DNA of 64,000 nt. Origin: UBA1231 sp045123185 (GTDB lineage Bacteria > Bacillota_I > Bacilli_A > ML615J-28 > CAG-313). Position 1 is the first letter of the stretch; each line of letters opens with the position of its first letter. The position numbers were made by a program, and so were the translations under genes. The notes under the pieces were generated by a model that had not been told where the DNA came from, did no database searches, and saw only the letters and a program-made list of their open reading frames with translations. The DNA is taken from assembly GCA_045123185.1 (NCBI GenBank), contig JBGVIL010000026.1:1-64000 (forward strand). The letters are read 5' to 3'. This document shows, piece after piece, positions 1 through 10,521 of this stretch.

Positions 1-545
<545 letters not shown>

Positions 546-814
546 ACATTTAAATCTTTCTTTCGAAAGAATCCTTTTAACGCTTAAATCTTTTTCTTAA
601 TTTGAGATTTAAAATTTTATACTTTGCGACAAGTATTATTCAATTTTCAAAGATCTATAAATGTCTAAATGACATTTAGAAAGACAAAGTCTTTCAAAAC
701 TAAACAGAACAAATAAGAGTAGAATCAAAGTAATTTGTAAGGGTTAACCTTACGATAGGTATTAAACCTTCGAACATATTGAAAGAAACATCTTGTTCTT
801 TCACCTTTCTCCTT
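546..814 (-). other. 16S-23S internal transcribed spacer without tRNA
   Basis: This 269-nt spacer contains no cloverleaf that I can find, so this rrn copy lacks the Ile/Ala tRNAs often found here. Bases 689-710 are nearly complementary to the 16S leader at 2368-2389 (21 of 22 positions counting one G-U pair), which fits the 16S processing stalk. A second element at about 632-649 resembles the leader sequence CTTTGAAAA and probably pairs beyond the 3' end of 23S. Confidence 0.8.
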
Positions 815-2349
<1,535 letters not shown>

Positions 2350-2423
2350 GTTTATCCTGCTCTTCTTGTTCTGTTCAGTTTTCAAAGACCTTGTAAATGT
2401 GCGTTCTTGCACATTGCTTTAAT
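2350..2423 (-). other. rrn leader with 16S processing-stem arm
   Basis: This is transcribed leader between the rrn promoter and 16S. Bases 2368-2389 can pair with 689-710 in the spacer, enclosing 16S in a long stem of the kind cut by RNase III. The sequence CTTTGAAAACTGAACA is typical of Bacilli rrn leaders. Confidence 0.7.
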
Positions 2424-2452
2424 ATTATACCAAAACCTATAAATTATGTCAA
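2424..2452 (-). promoter_or_regulatory. rrn promoter
   Basis: The minus strand has a perfect sigma-A type promoter: TTGACA (2447-2452), a 17-bp spacer and TATAAT (2424-2429). A very A/T-rich stretch lies directly upstream, suitable for an UP element. Confidence 0.9.
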
Positions 2453-2526
2453 GAAATATAATAATTATTTGTTAATTTTTTTTAAATTTATTTTTTTACC
2501 CTTTTATTATATGATCAAGTTATATA

Positions 2527-2554
2527 AAAAATACCTCTTTGAAGAGGTATTTTT
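2527..2554 (-). terminator. Rho-independent terminator after prs operon
   Basis: Inverted repeat AATACCTCTT/AAGAGGTATT with A/T runs on both sides. For minus-strand transcription it is followed by TTTTTTATATA. It abuts the stop codon of the small gene at 2555, which supports that gene being the last member of the prs transcript. Confidence 0.85.
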
Positions 2555-2740
2555 TTATAACTTTCCTATTAATTTAGAGTTACTTAAATAACTATTTAGA
2601 TAATTATTTTGTTGTTTTTGACTTGATTTAATTTTTTTGATTAACGAATATATTTTTTCTTGTGCTTCATCGTTTTCGACATTTCTTCTAGCAATTCTTA
2701 AATTGTTAGGAAATCCTTTATAGTATAAATTACTTTTCAT
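2555..2740 (-). CDS. small hypothetical protein downstream of prs
   Basis: This 61-residue basic, Lys/Asn/Gln-rich protein has no family I recognise. I chose the ATG at 2738-2740 because AAGG lies five bases upstream and because it overlaps the last codons of prs, which fits translational coupling; a longer reading from 2767 is possible. Its stop is directly followed by the terminator at 2527-2554, so it looks like the last gene of the prs transcript. No signal peptide or membrane segment is visible. It could still be a chance reading frame, since prs would otherwise have a 3' tail of only about 170 nt. Confidence 0.5.
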   Translation of the reverse strand: MKSNLYYKGFPNNLRIARRNVENDEAQEKIYSLIKKIKSSQKQQNNYLNSYLSNSKLIGKL

Positions 2741-3704
2741 GATGACCTTGGTAAATAAATAAATCACTTACTGCTTTGTCATCAACGATATTTAAGATAC
2801 CTTGACCAAGTGTTTTTGCAACAGAAAGTTGAACAATACGAGCTTTTTGTTTAATATCGTCATCTAAAGCAATTGTATTAGTTGTTACAAATTCAGATAA
2901 TGCACTATTAGCAATACGTTCAGTTGCAGGGTCAGATAAAATTGGATGAGTACAGCAACAATAAACAGATTTAGCACCTTTTTGTTTTAATACATTTACA
3001 GCAGCAACAAGAGTTCCGGCAGTATCAACAATGTCATCAATAATAATACAGTTTTTTCCTTCAACTTCACCAATTAAATTCATAACTTGAGCTACATTTG
3101 GTTTTGGACGACGTTTGTCAATAATAGCAATAGGCGCATCAATTGCATCCGCTAGTCTTCTTGCACGAGTTGTTCCACCATGGTCTGGAGAAATAACCAC
3201 TACATCTTCTAAATGTTTATTAACAAAGTATTCAGCAAAAATTGGTAGTGCTCTAAAGTTATCAATTGGAATATCAAAGAAACCTTGGATTTGATCTGCG
3301 TGAAGATCCATACAAATTACACGATTTGCTCCCGCAACTTGCAATAAGTCAGCCATTAATTTGGCAGAGATAGGTTGTCTAGAAGCAGCTTTTCTGTCTT
3401 GTCTAGAATATCCGTAATAAGGCATTACGACATTAATAGATTTAGCTGATGCTCTTTTTAACGCATCAATCATAATAAATAATTCAACATAGTTTTCATT
3501 TACAGGTTTGTTAGTTGATTGAATAATAAATACAGAGTGCCCTCTTACTGTTTCTTCAATATTAATTTGTACTTCCCCGTCAGCAAATCTAGTTACTTGA
3601 CATTTTGAAAGTTCAACTCCAACATAATCAGCAATTTCTTTGGCTAATTTTGGGTTTGAGTTTAAAGAAAAAATTTTGATTTTTTTACCATGTATTGTTG
3701 CCAT
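2730..3704 (-). CDS. prs: ribose-phosphate pyrophosphokinase
   Basis: Makes PRPP from ribose 5-phosphate and ATP, feeding purine, pyrimidine, NAD, His and Trp synthesis; cytosolic. The 324-residue length is typical. Visible motifs are the FADGE region near residue 40, the flexible-loop YSRQDRK near 99-105, the catalytic-loop KRRP near 198, and the PRPP-binding loop IIDDIVDTAGT near 220. It follows the two transketolase genes by 14 nt, so the pentose phosphate source of ribose 5-phosphate and its consumer are probably co-transcribed. In B. subtilis prs also lies in the spoVG neighbourhood. An AGGAGA lies upstream of the ATG, separated by an A/T-alternating spacer. Confidence 0.97.
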   Translation of the reverse strand: MATIHGKKIKIFSLNSNPKLAKEIADYVGVELSKCQVTRFADGEVQINIEETVRGHSVFIIQSTNKPVNENYVELFIMIDALKRASAKSINVVMPYYGYSRQDRKAASRQPISAKLMADLLQVAGANRVICMDLHADQIQGFFDIPIDNFRALPIFAEYFVNKHLEDVVVISPDHGGTTRARRLADAIDAPIAIIDKRRPKPNVAQVMNLIGEVEGKNCIIIDDIVDTAGTLVAAVNVLKQKGAKSVYCCCTHPILSDPATERIANSALSEFVTTNTIALDDDIKQKARIVQLSVAKTLGQGILNIVDDKAVSDLFIYQGHHEK

Positions 3705-3718
3705 ATATATTCGTTCTC

Positions 3719-4648
3719 CTATTTAATGTTATTTATAAATTCAATTATTTCTTTTGCTACACTAGTAGCATCAATTTTATATTCTTCTAATAATTCTTTA
3801 TATTTTCCAGTTTGACCAAATTCATCTTTAATTCCTATTGCTTTTAACAAAGTTGGTCTTTTACAACTTAACAATTCTGAAACTGCGCTAAATGCTCCGC
3901 CAATCACTGAGTGGTTTTCGTAAACAACAGCTTTGTTTGTTTTATTAACAGAGTTAATTATTGTTTCTTCATCAAGTGGTTTTAAAGTGTTTAAACTTAT
4001 TAATTCTACATCAAGTCCGTGTTCTTCTAAAATCGGAATCACTTTTAATGCTTCCGAAGCCATTATTCCACTTGTAAATAATGTTAAGTCGTTACCAGTT
4101 TTTAAAACATCTGATTTGCCTAAAGTAAACTTATATCCTTCTTCATATACATCTGGATATAATTTTCTTGGCATTCTTATATATACAACACCATCATAAT
4201 TTAATAATTGAGGTATCGCTTGGCTAAGTTGATATGCATCAACAGCATCGTAAATCATTACTCTTGGTATTGCACGCATGACTGATATATCTTCGAAAGC
4301 CATATGTGTACCGCCGTTATTTTCAGCAGTAATACCAGGATCAGTTCCAACAATAATTGCTCGTTGCATAGAATACGCTAGTGAAACAGCTATTTGATCA
4401 CACGCTCTTCTGGTTGCAAAAGGAGCAAACGTAAATATAAATGGTATAAATCCATAACTTGATAACCCAGCAGCTATACTAATCATATTAGCTTCGGCAA
4501 TTCCCACATTATAACATCTATCTGGGAATTCTTTATATAAAGGATATGTACCATTAGGTTTAGCTAAATCTGCATCAAGAACGCAAATGCGTTCATCTTT
4601 TAACATTAACTCTTTAAGTGTTTTATAAAATGCTTGTCTAAATTCCAT
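3719..4648 (-). CDS. transketolase, C-terminal subunit
   Basis: The 309-residue protein corresponds to the pyrimidine-binding and C-terminal domains of transketolase, which transfers two-carbon ketol units in the non-oxidative pentose phosphate pathway. The conserved stretch GIAEANMISIAAGL near residue 48 carries the catalytic Glu that activates thiamine diphosphate. The N-terminal half is the separate gene just upstream (10-nt gap). This gene has its own start and the Shine-Dalgarno AGGTGA, so the split is a genuine two-subunit arrangement, known in many Firmicutes, rather than a frameshift. Confidence 0.93.
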   Translation of the reverse strand: MEFRQAFYKTLKELMLKDERICVLDADLAKPNGTYPLYKEFPDRCYNVGIAEANMISIAAGLSSYGFIPFIFTFAPFATRRACDQIAVSLAYSMQRAIIVGTDPGITAENNGGTHMAFEDISVMRAIPRVMIYDAVDAYQLSQAIPQLLNYDGVVYIRMPRKLYPDVYEEGYKFTLGKSDVLKTGNDLTLFTSGIMASEALKVIPILEEHGLDVELISLNTLKPLDEETIINSVNKTNKAVVYENHSVIGGAFSAVSELLSCKRPTLLKAIGIKDEFGQTGKYKELLEEYKIDATSVAKEIIEFINNIK

Positions 4649-4658
4649 ATATATTCAC

Positions 4659-5465
4659 CTATTCTAATTCTTCTAATGCTTTTTCTAAATCTTCTTTAGT
4701 TATAGGCATACTATGATTTTTATCAGGAACATTTTCAATGAATGAAACACCCTTTCCTTTTAAAGTATTTAAAACAATCATGTGTGGTTTACCTTTAACA
4801 AGCTTTGCTTTTTCAATTGTTTCTTTAATTTGTTCAATATTATGTCCATCAATTGAATATGTGTCCCAGCCAAAGCTAGCAAATCTATCTTCCATTGATC
4901 CACAATCATTTACTTCTTCAATAGTTCCATCTATTTGTAAATGATTATAGTCCAAGAAAGCAATAAGATTATCGAGTTTTTTGTTTGCAGCAAACATCAT
5001 TGCTTCCCAAACTTGACCTTCTTGTGATTCACCATCACCAATAATTGAATATATATATGCATTATCTTTTTTAATCTTAGAACCAAGCGCAATTCCTACA
5101 GCACAAGAAATACCTTGTCCTAATGAACCAGTAGTCATATCTACACCAACTACTTTATTCATATCACAGTGACTTGGTAAGTTAGTTCCAATTTTGTTTA
5201 ATGTCAAAAGTTCTTCTTCTGGAAAATAGCCTCGATGAGCAAGAGTAGCATAAACAACTGGCCCAGCATGACCTTTTGATACAACAAGTCTGTCACGATT
5301 TTCTTTGTTTGGTTCTTTTGGATCAATATTCATTACGTCAAAATAAAGAACAGTCAAAACATCAGCAATAGATAAACTACCACCTATATGTCCTGACCCA
5401 AAAGAATTGATGCATTTTAAAGTAAGTCTTCTAATTTCTTTAGCAATTTGATTTAAGTTATTCAT
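4659..5465 (-). CDS. transketolase, N-terminal subunit
   Basis: This 268-residue half carries the thiamine-diphosphate-binding domain. The motif IGDGESQEGQVWEA near residues 145-158 followed by the DYNH region is the diphosphate/Mg site, and the GHIGGS and SKGHAG loops near the start are also typical. I start at 5465 rather than 5513 because AGAAGAGGT sits four bases before this ATG and the alternative lies within the promoter. It leads an apparent operon of both transketolase subunits, prs and a small ORF. Confidence 0.93.
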   Translation of the reverse strand: MNNLNQIAKEIRRLTLKCINSFGSGHIGGSLSIADVLTVLYFDVMNIDPKEPNKENRDRLVVSKGHAGPVVYATLAHRGYFPEEELLTLNKIGTNLPSHCDMNKVVGVDMTTGSLGQGISCAVGIALGSKIKKDNAYIYSIIGDGESQEGQVWEAMMFAANKKLDNLIAFLDYNHLQIDGTIEEVNDCGSMEDRFASFGWDTYSIDGHNIEQIKETIEKAKLVKGKPHMIVLNTLKGKGVSFIENVPDKNHSMPITKEDLEKALEELE

Positions 5466-5486
5466 TGGATACCTCTTCTTTACATT

Positions 5487-5515
5487 ATTATACACCATTT
5501 TATTTTTTTTCACAA
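5487..5515 (-). promoter_or_regulatory. promoter of the transketolase-prs operon
   Basis: TTGTGA (5510-5515), 17-bp spacer, TATAAT (5487-5492) on the minus strand, about 22 bp before the chosen start. Confidence 0.75.
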
Positions 5516-5521
5516 CATATA

Positions 5522-5552
5522 ATAAAAAAAATAAACCACCAAACCGGTGGTT
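5522..5552 (-). terminator. terminator after spoVG
   Basis: Stem AACCACC/GGTGGTT with a 5-nt loop; on the minus strand it runs into TTTATTTTTTTATT. It lies 7 bp after the spoVG stop. Confidence 0.88.
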
Positions 5553-5558
5553 ATATTT

Positions 5559-5810
5559 TTATTCTTTTTCTATTGCTGCAAAAATAGCTTCTTCAATCAT
5601 TTTTCTTGTTTCACTATTTGTTGGGTGTACAATATCTAAGAATACAGTGTCGCTGATTTTTCTGCTAGGCATAGCGATGAACATTCCTTTTTGTCCATCA
5701 ATGACATTTATGCCATGAACCGCAAAGCAATCATCAAAAGTCACAGCTGCAACAGCTTTAACGCGACTTTCACCTTCAATCTTCTTGATTTTGACATCTG
5801 TGATTTTCAT
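5559..5810 (-). CDS. spoVG: SpoVG family RNA/DNA-binding regulator
   Basis: This 83-residue protein matches SpoVG along its length: MKITDVKI at the start, FDDCFAVHGINVI near 26-38, and the stretch MPSRK followed later by HPTNSETR. SpoVG affects asymmetric septation in spore formers and is a site-specific nucleic-acid binder in several Firmicutes. It has its own promoter and terminator, so it is probably monocistronic. Its position between ispE-side genes and prs resembles the B. subtilis order, though without glmU, purR or yabJ. Confidence 0.96.
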   Translation of the reverse strand: MKITDVKIKKIEGESRVKAVAAVTFDDCFAVHGINVIDGQKGMFIAMPSRKISDTVFLDIVHPTNSETRKMIEEAIFAAIEKE

Positions 5811-5851
5811 AAAATCTGTTTTTCCCTTATCCTTTCTTTCTTTATATTATT

Positions 5852-5880
5852 ATTATAACACGCAGATTTTAAAAAATCAA
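5852..5880 (-). promoter_or_regulatory. spoVG promoter
   Basis: TTGATT (5875-5880), 17-bp spacer, TATAAT (5852-5857). It reads as sigma-A type; I see no clear sigma-H signature, although spoVG is under sigma-H in B. subtilis. Confidence 0.7.
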
Positions 5881-5881
5881 G

Positions 5882-6505
5882 TTATTTATTTTCAAAGTAA
5901 GCTTTTCTTGGTAAATAACGTTCTTTTAGCATTTGTAATAATTGTTCTTTTTGTTCAATTGACTCTAACTTTAAGACAATTATAGAGTATCTATTAATAA
6001 ATAAATATAAATAGTTTTGATGTTCCACTACTTTATATATATGTTCAAAAGAAACGAGCGGACTATCTGTTTCTTCTTTTAATTGATAGCGAATGTATTT
6101 AGTTCCGATTTTAATATTAATATCTAATGGTTCTGGAGGGTTCTTATCCAGTCTATTTTTTAAATACATTACTCTTAATAAAGTATAAAGTATTGTTGCA
6201 TATATAATTACAATAGATCCTAAAGCAATCATATAATAATTTTTCTTATTAATAATTGATAAAGCAATAAATAATCCACCAACAAAAACTAAGAAGGATC
6301 TTTTAACAAAACTGCTTGGATCATGTTTTATTAAAAATAAATTCATTTCTTTAATATCATCTTTAGTTAAAGTTTGACTAAATTCTATACCTTCTTCTTT
6401 TTCTAATTCTTCTTTTGCTTGTTGTTGTGGATCAATATATTCTTCTTGTTCATTCATTTGTTCATCTTTTGTTTCAATCTCTTCTTGTTTTAATTCTTCT
6501 TGCAT
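5882..6505 (-). CDS. YcxB-like membrane protein
   Basis: This 207-residue protein has three parts: an acidic, Gln/Glu-rich N-terminus of about 50 residues; two adjacent hydrophobic helices at about 70-110; and a soluble C-terminal domain. The C-terminal part resembles the YcxB-like domain (a beta-rich segment with a short IIVLKLESI-type strand and a terminal helix). No enzymatic motif is seen and the function is unknown. It lies 13 nt after ispE and shares its direction, so it is probably cotranscribed with yabG-ispE. Confidence 0.6.
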   Translation of the reverse strand: MQEELKQEEIETKDEQMNEQEEYIDPQQQAKEELEKEEGIEFSQTLTKDDIKEMNLFLIKHDPSSFVKRSFLVFVGGLFIALSIINKKNYYMIALGSIVIIYATILYTLLRVMYLKNRLDKNPPEPLDINIKIGTKYIRYQLKEETDSPLVSFEHIYKVVEHQNYLYLFINRYSIIVLKLESIEQKEQLLQMLKERYLPRKAYFENK

Positions 6506-6518
6506 ATTTGTTCCTTTC

Positions 6519-7322
6519 CTAATTATATATATTACATAATTTAATTAAGTAGTTTGGATATTTATGTTTTAAATAATCTAAATCAATTTCTTTGTCAACT
6601 AAAACAAAGAAAGTTGATCCACTACCGCTCATATGTACATCTTTAAATTCTGTTTTTAATATATTATATATATTTTTCATTTCTTCAACATTTTCTAAAA
6701 CTACTTTTTCTAAATCATTTTCTAATATCTTATCAATATTATTATTTCTTATATATTCTTTGTTTAATATTTTATTAGAATAACTCTTTACCTTATTATA
6801 TATATACTTTGTTTCTATTTTAATATTTGGATTAATAAGTAACACATGTTGATTAATATGACAATCAACTGGTTCTACTATTTCTCCTATTCCTTTAACG
6901 ATTGCTTTCTTATTATATAATAAGAAACATATATCTGTGCCATATGGTAAAACAAAATTAATTAATTCTTCGGTTGTTAACCCTAAGTTATAATATAAAT
7001 TTAAATAATTAATAATAGTTGCAATATTCGAACTAACTCCGCCAAGGCCTGAACCTACTGGTATATTCTTTATTATATATATAGATTGTTCTGGTAAATT
7101 ATATTTATTTACAAAAGCTTTTATTGTTTTATAAATTGTATCTTCTTCAGTATTCATTTTATATTTATCATACTGAACTGTTGTAATATTAGATTCATTA
7201 ATTTCAATAATATCTTCTAAATCAATTAAAACATTAAACATTTCTAATAAATGATAGTTATTGGGTAATTTATCAATAACCTTTAATATTAGATTTAATT
7301 TTGCTGGAGATGTTAGTTTCAT
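6519..7322 (-). CDS. ispE: 4-diphosphocytidyl-2-C-methyl-D-erythritol kinase
   Basis: A GHMP-superfamily kinase that phosphorylates CDP-methylerythritol in the MEP route to isoprenoid precursors. At 267 residues it is slightly short for the family (about 280-290). The N-terminal SPAKLNLILKV, the GHMP ATP loop IPVGSGLGGVSSN near 86-98, and the C-terminal MSGSGSTFFVL near 230 are all present. It lies between yabG and spoVG, as in Bacillus. The start follows GAGGTATATATG. It implies an MEP pathway in this organism. Confidence 0.94.
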   Translation of the reverse strand: MKLTSPAKLNLILKVIDKLPNNYHLLEMFNVLIDLEDIIEINESNITTVQYDKYKMNTEEDTIYKTIKAFVNKYNLPEQSIYIIKNIPVGSGLGGVSSNIATIINYLNLYYNLGLTTEELINFVLPYGTDICFLLYNKKAIVKGIGEIVEPVDCHINQHVLLINPNIKIETKYIYNKVKSYSNKILNKEYIRNNNIDKILENDLEKVVLENVEEMKNIYNILKTEFKDVHMSGSGSTFFVLVDKEIDLDYLKHKYPNYLIKLCNIYN

Positions 7323-7329
7323 ATATACC

Positions 7330-8091
7330 TCAATATATTATTTTCATCTTTCCATATGTTTCTATACCACCGATTGCATTTTTACCATCTTCAATATATT
7401 TAATTATAGCATTATAATCAACCATTTTATTGATTGGTGTAGATGCAACTTTTATTGCAGCAACTGCCGGATCAAATGTATGAATATTTATTCTTCCTGG
7501 GCTTGATGCAAAATTAGCTCCTTGACCTATTAAATATTCATAATGTGAACCACATGCTCCAGCAATTATTACTGTGTTGGAAAAATGTTTTCTTATCTTT
7601 CTAATACTTTGTCCAAAAATTTCACTATTCTCATAGTTAGATATATCTTTAATATCTTTTCCATTATATATATCATGACCTGTAATTACAATAATATCAG
7701 GTGTTAATTTTTCAATTATTAATTCAATATAATTTGGTAATTCTTTTTCATCCATATATATGCCAGTAACTTTAAGTCCTGCTTCTTCATAGAGTTCTAG
7801 ACAACTTTCTAAATAATCTTGATCTCCGTCAATGTGTAAGATTCTACCAAATAAAAATTTTTTTGTTTTATTTCTATATTTTTTAAATGCATTTTTGTAT
7901 TTAATATCAACCATATGACATGCATTAATTAGTTCATTTGGTGCTTTTTGTAAGGAGTCTATTCCAATTTTTAGTTTTGTTCTATTTCGATAACCAACTA
8001 ATTCAACAGAATCATTTGTTATTTTAGTTATTTTATAAACTATTTTATTTGGATCATTTAATACAATTACCAAATCATTTTCTTCAAACAC
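7330..8091 (-). CDS. yabG: YabG sporulation-specific protease
   Basis: In B. subtilis YabG is a mother-cell protease that processes spore coat proteins. The 253-residue product matches the family: an SH3-like N-terminal segment with LVGYRNRTKL, then GRILHIDGD near 82-90, IVITGHDIYNG, VIIAGACGSHYE near 173-184, and ASSPGRINIHTFDPA. The start codon is GTG, preceded by AAGGTGAT. The family is essentially confined to endospore formers, so this gene is among the better evidence for sporulation ancestry. It lies between rsmA and ispE, its usual place. Confidence 0.93.
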   Translation of the reverse strand: MFEENDLVIVLNDPNKIVYKITKITNDSVELVGYRNRTKLKIGIDSLQKAPNELINACHMVDIKYKNAFKKYRNKTKKFLFGRILHIDGDQDYLESCLELYEEAGLKVTGIYMDEKELPNYIELIIEKLTPDIIVITGHDIYNGKDIKDISNYENSEIFGQSIRKIRKHFSNTVIIAGACGSHYEYLIGQGANFASSPGRINIHTFDPAVAAIKVASTPINKMVDYNAIIKYIEDGKNAIGGIETYGKMKIIY

Positions 8092-8137
8092 AATATCACC
8101 TTCTATATTATATGATATAGATCGGTTATTGTTTACT

Positions 8138-8968
8138 TTATTTAGTTAGTAAGTTAGCAAGCTCAATAATTTGTTGACAAGTTAAACTTTCACTACGTTC
8201 AGTTTCTTTTATGTTTAACTTGTTTAAAACATTTAATATTTCTTCTTTTGAATATCCTTCTTTTAAATTATTAACAATTGTTTTTCTTCGTTGTCTAAAC
8301 AACATACGATTTATTTTTTGAAATTGTTGTTCATTTTTAATTTCATAATCAGGTTTATCTTTACGTTCTAGTTTAATTACAGTTGAATCTACTAATGGTG
8401 CAGGATAGAAACAATTACTTGATACATCACAAACTTTAGAAACATTCATATATGTTTGAATTAATACACTTAAGCTATTATAATCTTTAGTATTAGGCTT
8501 GCCTAAAAATCTTGACGCAACTTCTTTTTGTATCATAATAGTCATTTTTTTAATTGATGGTGCTTCTTCTAATATTTTTAAAAGAATCGGGGTTGTTATA
8601 TAATATGGAAGATTTGCAATAACATATATATTATCTTGATTAAAATATTCTTGAATATCTTTTTCAATATTTGTTTTTAAGAAATCTCCCGCAATTATTT
8701 TAAAATTAGATTCTAAAATCGTATCATTTAAAACTTCAATCATCTTTGGGTCAATTTCATAAGCCAAAACTTTATTAAATCTTTTAACAAGTTTTCTAGT
8801 TAAAGAACCAAGTCCTGGTCCAATTTCAATAACACAACCTAATTCATTATCTAAAGAGTTTGCAATCGTATTTAGAATATTCTCATCAATTAGAAAGTTT
8901 TGTCCATATTTCTTTAGGGCGTTTGCGTCATATTTATTTAATAATTCTTTAATTTCTTTTAAATTCAT
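8138..8968 (-). CDS. rsmA: 16S rRNA dimethyladenosine transferase
   Basis: Methylates two adjacent adenines in the 3' terminal helix of 16S rRNA using S-adenosylmethionine. Visible are YGQNFLID near 21-28, the SAM-binding loop VIEIGPGLGSLT near 46-57, and the catalytic IANLPYYI near 117-124 (NxPY type). The C-terminal domain has MLFRQRRKT near 228. Length of 276 is normal. It lies 46 nt before yabG, the order seen in Bacillus (ksgA-yabG). Confidence 0.96.
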   Translation of the reverse strand: MNLKEIKELLNKYDANALKKYGQNFLIDENILNTIANSLDNELGCVIEIGPGLGSLTRKLVKRFNKVLAYEIDPKMIEVLNDTILESNFKIIAGDFLKTNIEKDIQEYFNQDNIYVIANLPYYITTPILLKILEEAPSIKKMTIMIQKEVASRFLGKPNTKDYNSLSVLIQTYMNVSKVCDVSSNCFYPAPLVDSTVIKLERKDKPDYEIKNEQQFQKINRMLFRQRRKTIVNNLKEGYSKEEILNVLNKLNIKETERSESLTCQQIIELANLLTK

Positions 8969-8989
8969 ATATATACCTTTATTTAAGAA

Positions 8990-9013
8990 AAGACCAAACT
9001 TTAGTTTGGTCTT
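8990..9013 (-). terminator. terminator between rpoE and rsmA
   Basis: Ten-bp perfect stem AAGACCAAAC/GTTTGGTCTT with loop TTTA. On the minus strand it is followed by a modest T tract (TTCTTAAAT). It overlaps the leader of rsmA, and no separate rsmA promoter is evident, so partial read-through may feed rsmA. Confidence 0.75.
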
Positions 9014-9015
9014 AA

Positions 9016-9477
9016 TTATTCTTCGTCGTCATCTTCTTCTTCATATAATTCAAGTGAATCATCGAATTCATTACTTAAATCATCTGCGTCATCAGTTTCG
9101 TCTTCATCATCATCGTTAGAATCAAGATGAGTTTCGTTTTGGTTATCGTACATATCTTGATATGTATCATCATTTAATTCATTAATAGTAACTTCTTCAT
9201 CATAATAGAATGATTCGTAGTCACCGCCATCTTTATCTAATACTGATGTTGGTTGACGATATTTAAGATCCCAACAATCTTCTCCACAATATACAAAGTT
9301 TCCTGAAAGCATAAAATCCATTAAGAATTGAGGTGCTTTTTCTTTTGCTTCTGCAACCTTATATCCTTTTAATGACATTACTTCTTTTACTATTGTATCA
9401 ATGTGTTGTGGACCGCGTTTCTTTTCCATTAATTCTCCAGCGATCTCTAATAGTGATTTTTCTTCATTTTTAGCCAT
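9016..9477 (-). CDS. rpoE: RNA polymerase delta subunit
   Basis: The delta subunit is specific to Firmicutes RNA polymerase; it increases recycling and promoter selectivity. The first ~75 residues form the HARE-HTH domain (EIAGELMEKK, KGYKVAEAKEK, QFLMDFMLSG, CGEDCWDLKYR). The remainder is a highly acidic, low-complexity tail rich in Asp/Glu, as expected. At 153 residues it is a little shorter than B. subtilis RpoE. It has its own promoter and terminator. Confidence 0.94.
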   Translation of the reverse strand: MAKNEEKSLLEIAGELMEKKRGPQHIDTIVKEVMSLKGYKVAEAKEKAPQFLMDFMLSGNFVYCGEDCWDLKYRQPTSVLDKDGGDYESFYYDEEVTINELNDDTYQDMYDNQNETHLDSNDDDEDETDDADDLSNEFDDSLELYEEEDDDEE

Positions 9478-9506
9478 ATAACTACCTTTTGATACCTTTC
9501 ATTTGT

Positions 9507-9535
9507 ATTATATCACTTTTATTTCTTTTTTGCAA
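9507..9535 (-). promoter_or_regulatory. rpoE promoter
   Basis: TTGCAA (9530-9535), 17-bp spacer ending TGA, TATAAT (9507-9512): an extended -10 promoter about 30 bp before the start codon. Confidence 0.8.
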
Positions 9536-9576
9536 TAAATAAAATATTTATTTATATGACAAGTTTTTACATTGAT

Positions 9577-9765
9577 TTATTTATACAAAATCAAATTATA
9601 AACTAAGATTAAACAGACACCTGGTATTTTAAGTGTACTAACAATTAATAATGTATATATATTAATTGGAATATTTATATTAAAATATCTTCCTATTATA
9701 TTAAATATAAATAAAAATATAATCCCAAATAGTAAAGATTTAACTAACCACTTAAATACCTTCAT
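9577..9765 (-). CDS. bofA: BofA-like pro-sigma-K processing regulator
   Basis: The 62-residue protein has two hydrophobic segments (about 8-25 and 36-60). It ends with the family-like signature INIYTLLIVSTLKIPGV, corresponding to the second helix and invariant Gly-Val of BofA. In B. subtilis BofA holds the SpoIVFB protease inactive in the outer forespore membrane until engulfment is complete. It begins with a good ribosome site (GGTGATATTATG), 33 nt after surE, so it probably ends the nrnA-nrnA-surE operon. In Bacillus bofA lies near recR; here it does not. The protein is shorter than the usual ~87 residues, which lowers certainty. Confidence 0.65.
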   Translation of the reverse strand: MKVFKWLVKSLLFGIIFLFIFNIIGRYFNINIPINIYTLLIVSTLKIPGVCLILVYNLILYK

Positions 9766-9798
9766 AATATCACCACTTAATATTATGAGTAGTAATCT

Positions 9799-10521
9799 TT
9801 ATTTATTATTAATTTGATTAAGTACTTGATAATTAGTTTTATCAACGGTTAATGGAGTAACAGATATATATCCATTATAGTATGCGTCTTGATCATTTTC
9901 GATAATATCTCTTTTAACATACTTTGGTTTAATTCTTGGAATATATATATTATTACCTTCATTAGTAAAATAGTATTCATAATTACCACTTCCTTGTGGT
10001 ACATATTTTATACCTTTAGGGTTGAGTGGTAGATTGACATTAAAGGCCTCAAATTTAGCGTATATTGGATTTTTTAAATAATCTTGAATAAATACTTCAA
10101 GTGATTCAATAATACCAATATTTTGGCCTTTTAGTACAGATAATGCTATACCTTTCTTATGATAATACATTGCTTCTAATACAGCTGCAGCTGTACCAGA
10201 ATAAGATATATCATCAGCTAAGTTTAAACCATCATTAATTCCTGAAAATAATATATCAAAATCATACTTTAAATAGTCAACCGCAAATTTTACACAATCA
10301 GCTGGTGTTGAATCAATAGAGTACGCTTTAACGCCTTCAAACAAATCATCATGAACTGTTAGTTTAATAGGGCCTTTAATATTAATTCGATGGCTCATTG
10401 CAGATTGTTCCGTTGATGGAGCTACTACCATGATTTCGTCATATATATTTTTTAAATAATTTACTAATGTGTTTAAATTTTTGCTAAAGATTCCATCATC
10501 ATTAACTACTAATATTTTCAT
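9799..10521 (-). CDS. surE: 5'-nucleotidase SurE
   Basis: SurE is a metal-dependent nucleoside monophosphate phosphatase. The 240-residue product has the metal-binding ILVVNDDG at the N-terminus, PSTEQSAMSH near 36-45, DSTPADCVKF near 70, SGINDGLNLADD near 92-103 and SYSGTAAAVLEA near 106. SurE is not common in Bacilli. It overlaps the start of the upstream nrnA by one base and is followed by the bofA-like gene. Next to two nanoRNases, it may dephosphorylate mononucleotides released from short RNA; that link is inference. Confidence 0.93.
   Translation of the reverse strand: MKILVVNDDGIFSKNLNTLVNYLKNIYDEIMVVAPSTEQSAMSHRINIKGPIKLTVHDDLFEGVKAYSIDSTPADCVKFAVDYLKYDFDILFSGINDGLNLADDISYSGTAAAVLEAMYYHKKGIALSVLKGQNIGIIESLEVFIQDYLKNPIYAKFEAFNVNLPLNPKGIKYVPQGSGNYEYYFTNEGNNIYIPRIKPKYVKRDIIENDQDAYYNGYISVTPLTVDKTNYQVLNQINNK

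Noticed and set aside
3719..5465. Transketolase broken by a frameshift
   Set aside because: Each half has its own ribosome site and start at a domain boundary with an intergenic gap; split transketolases are common.
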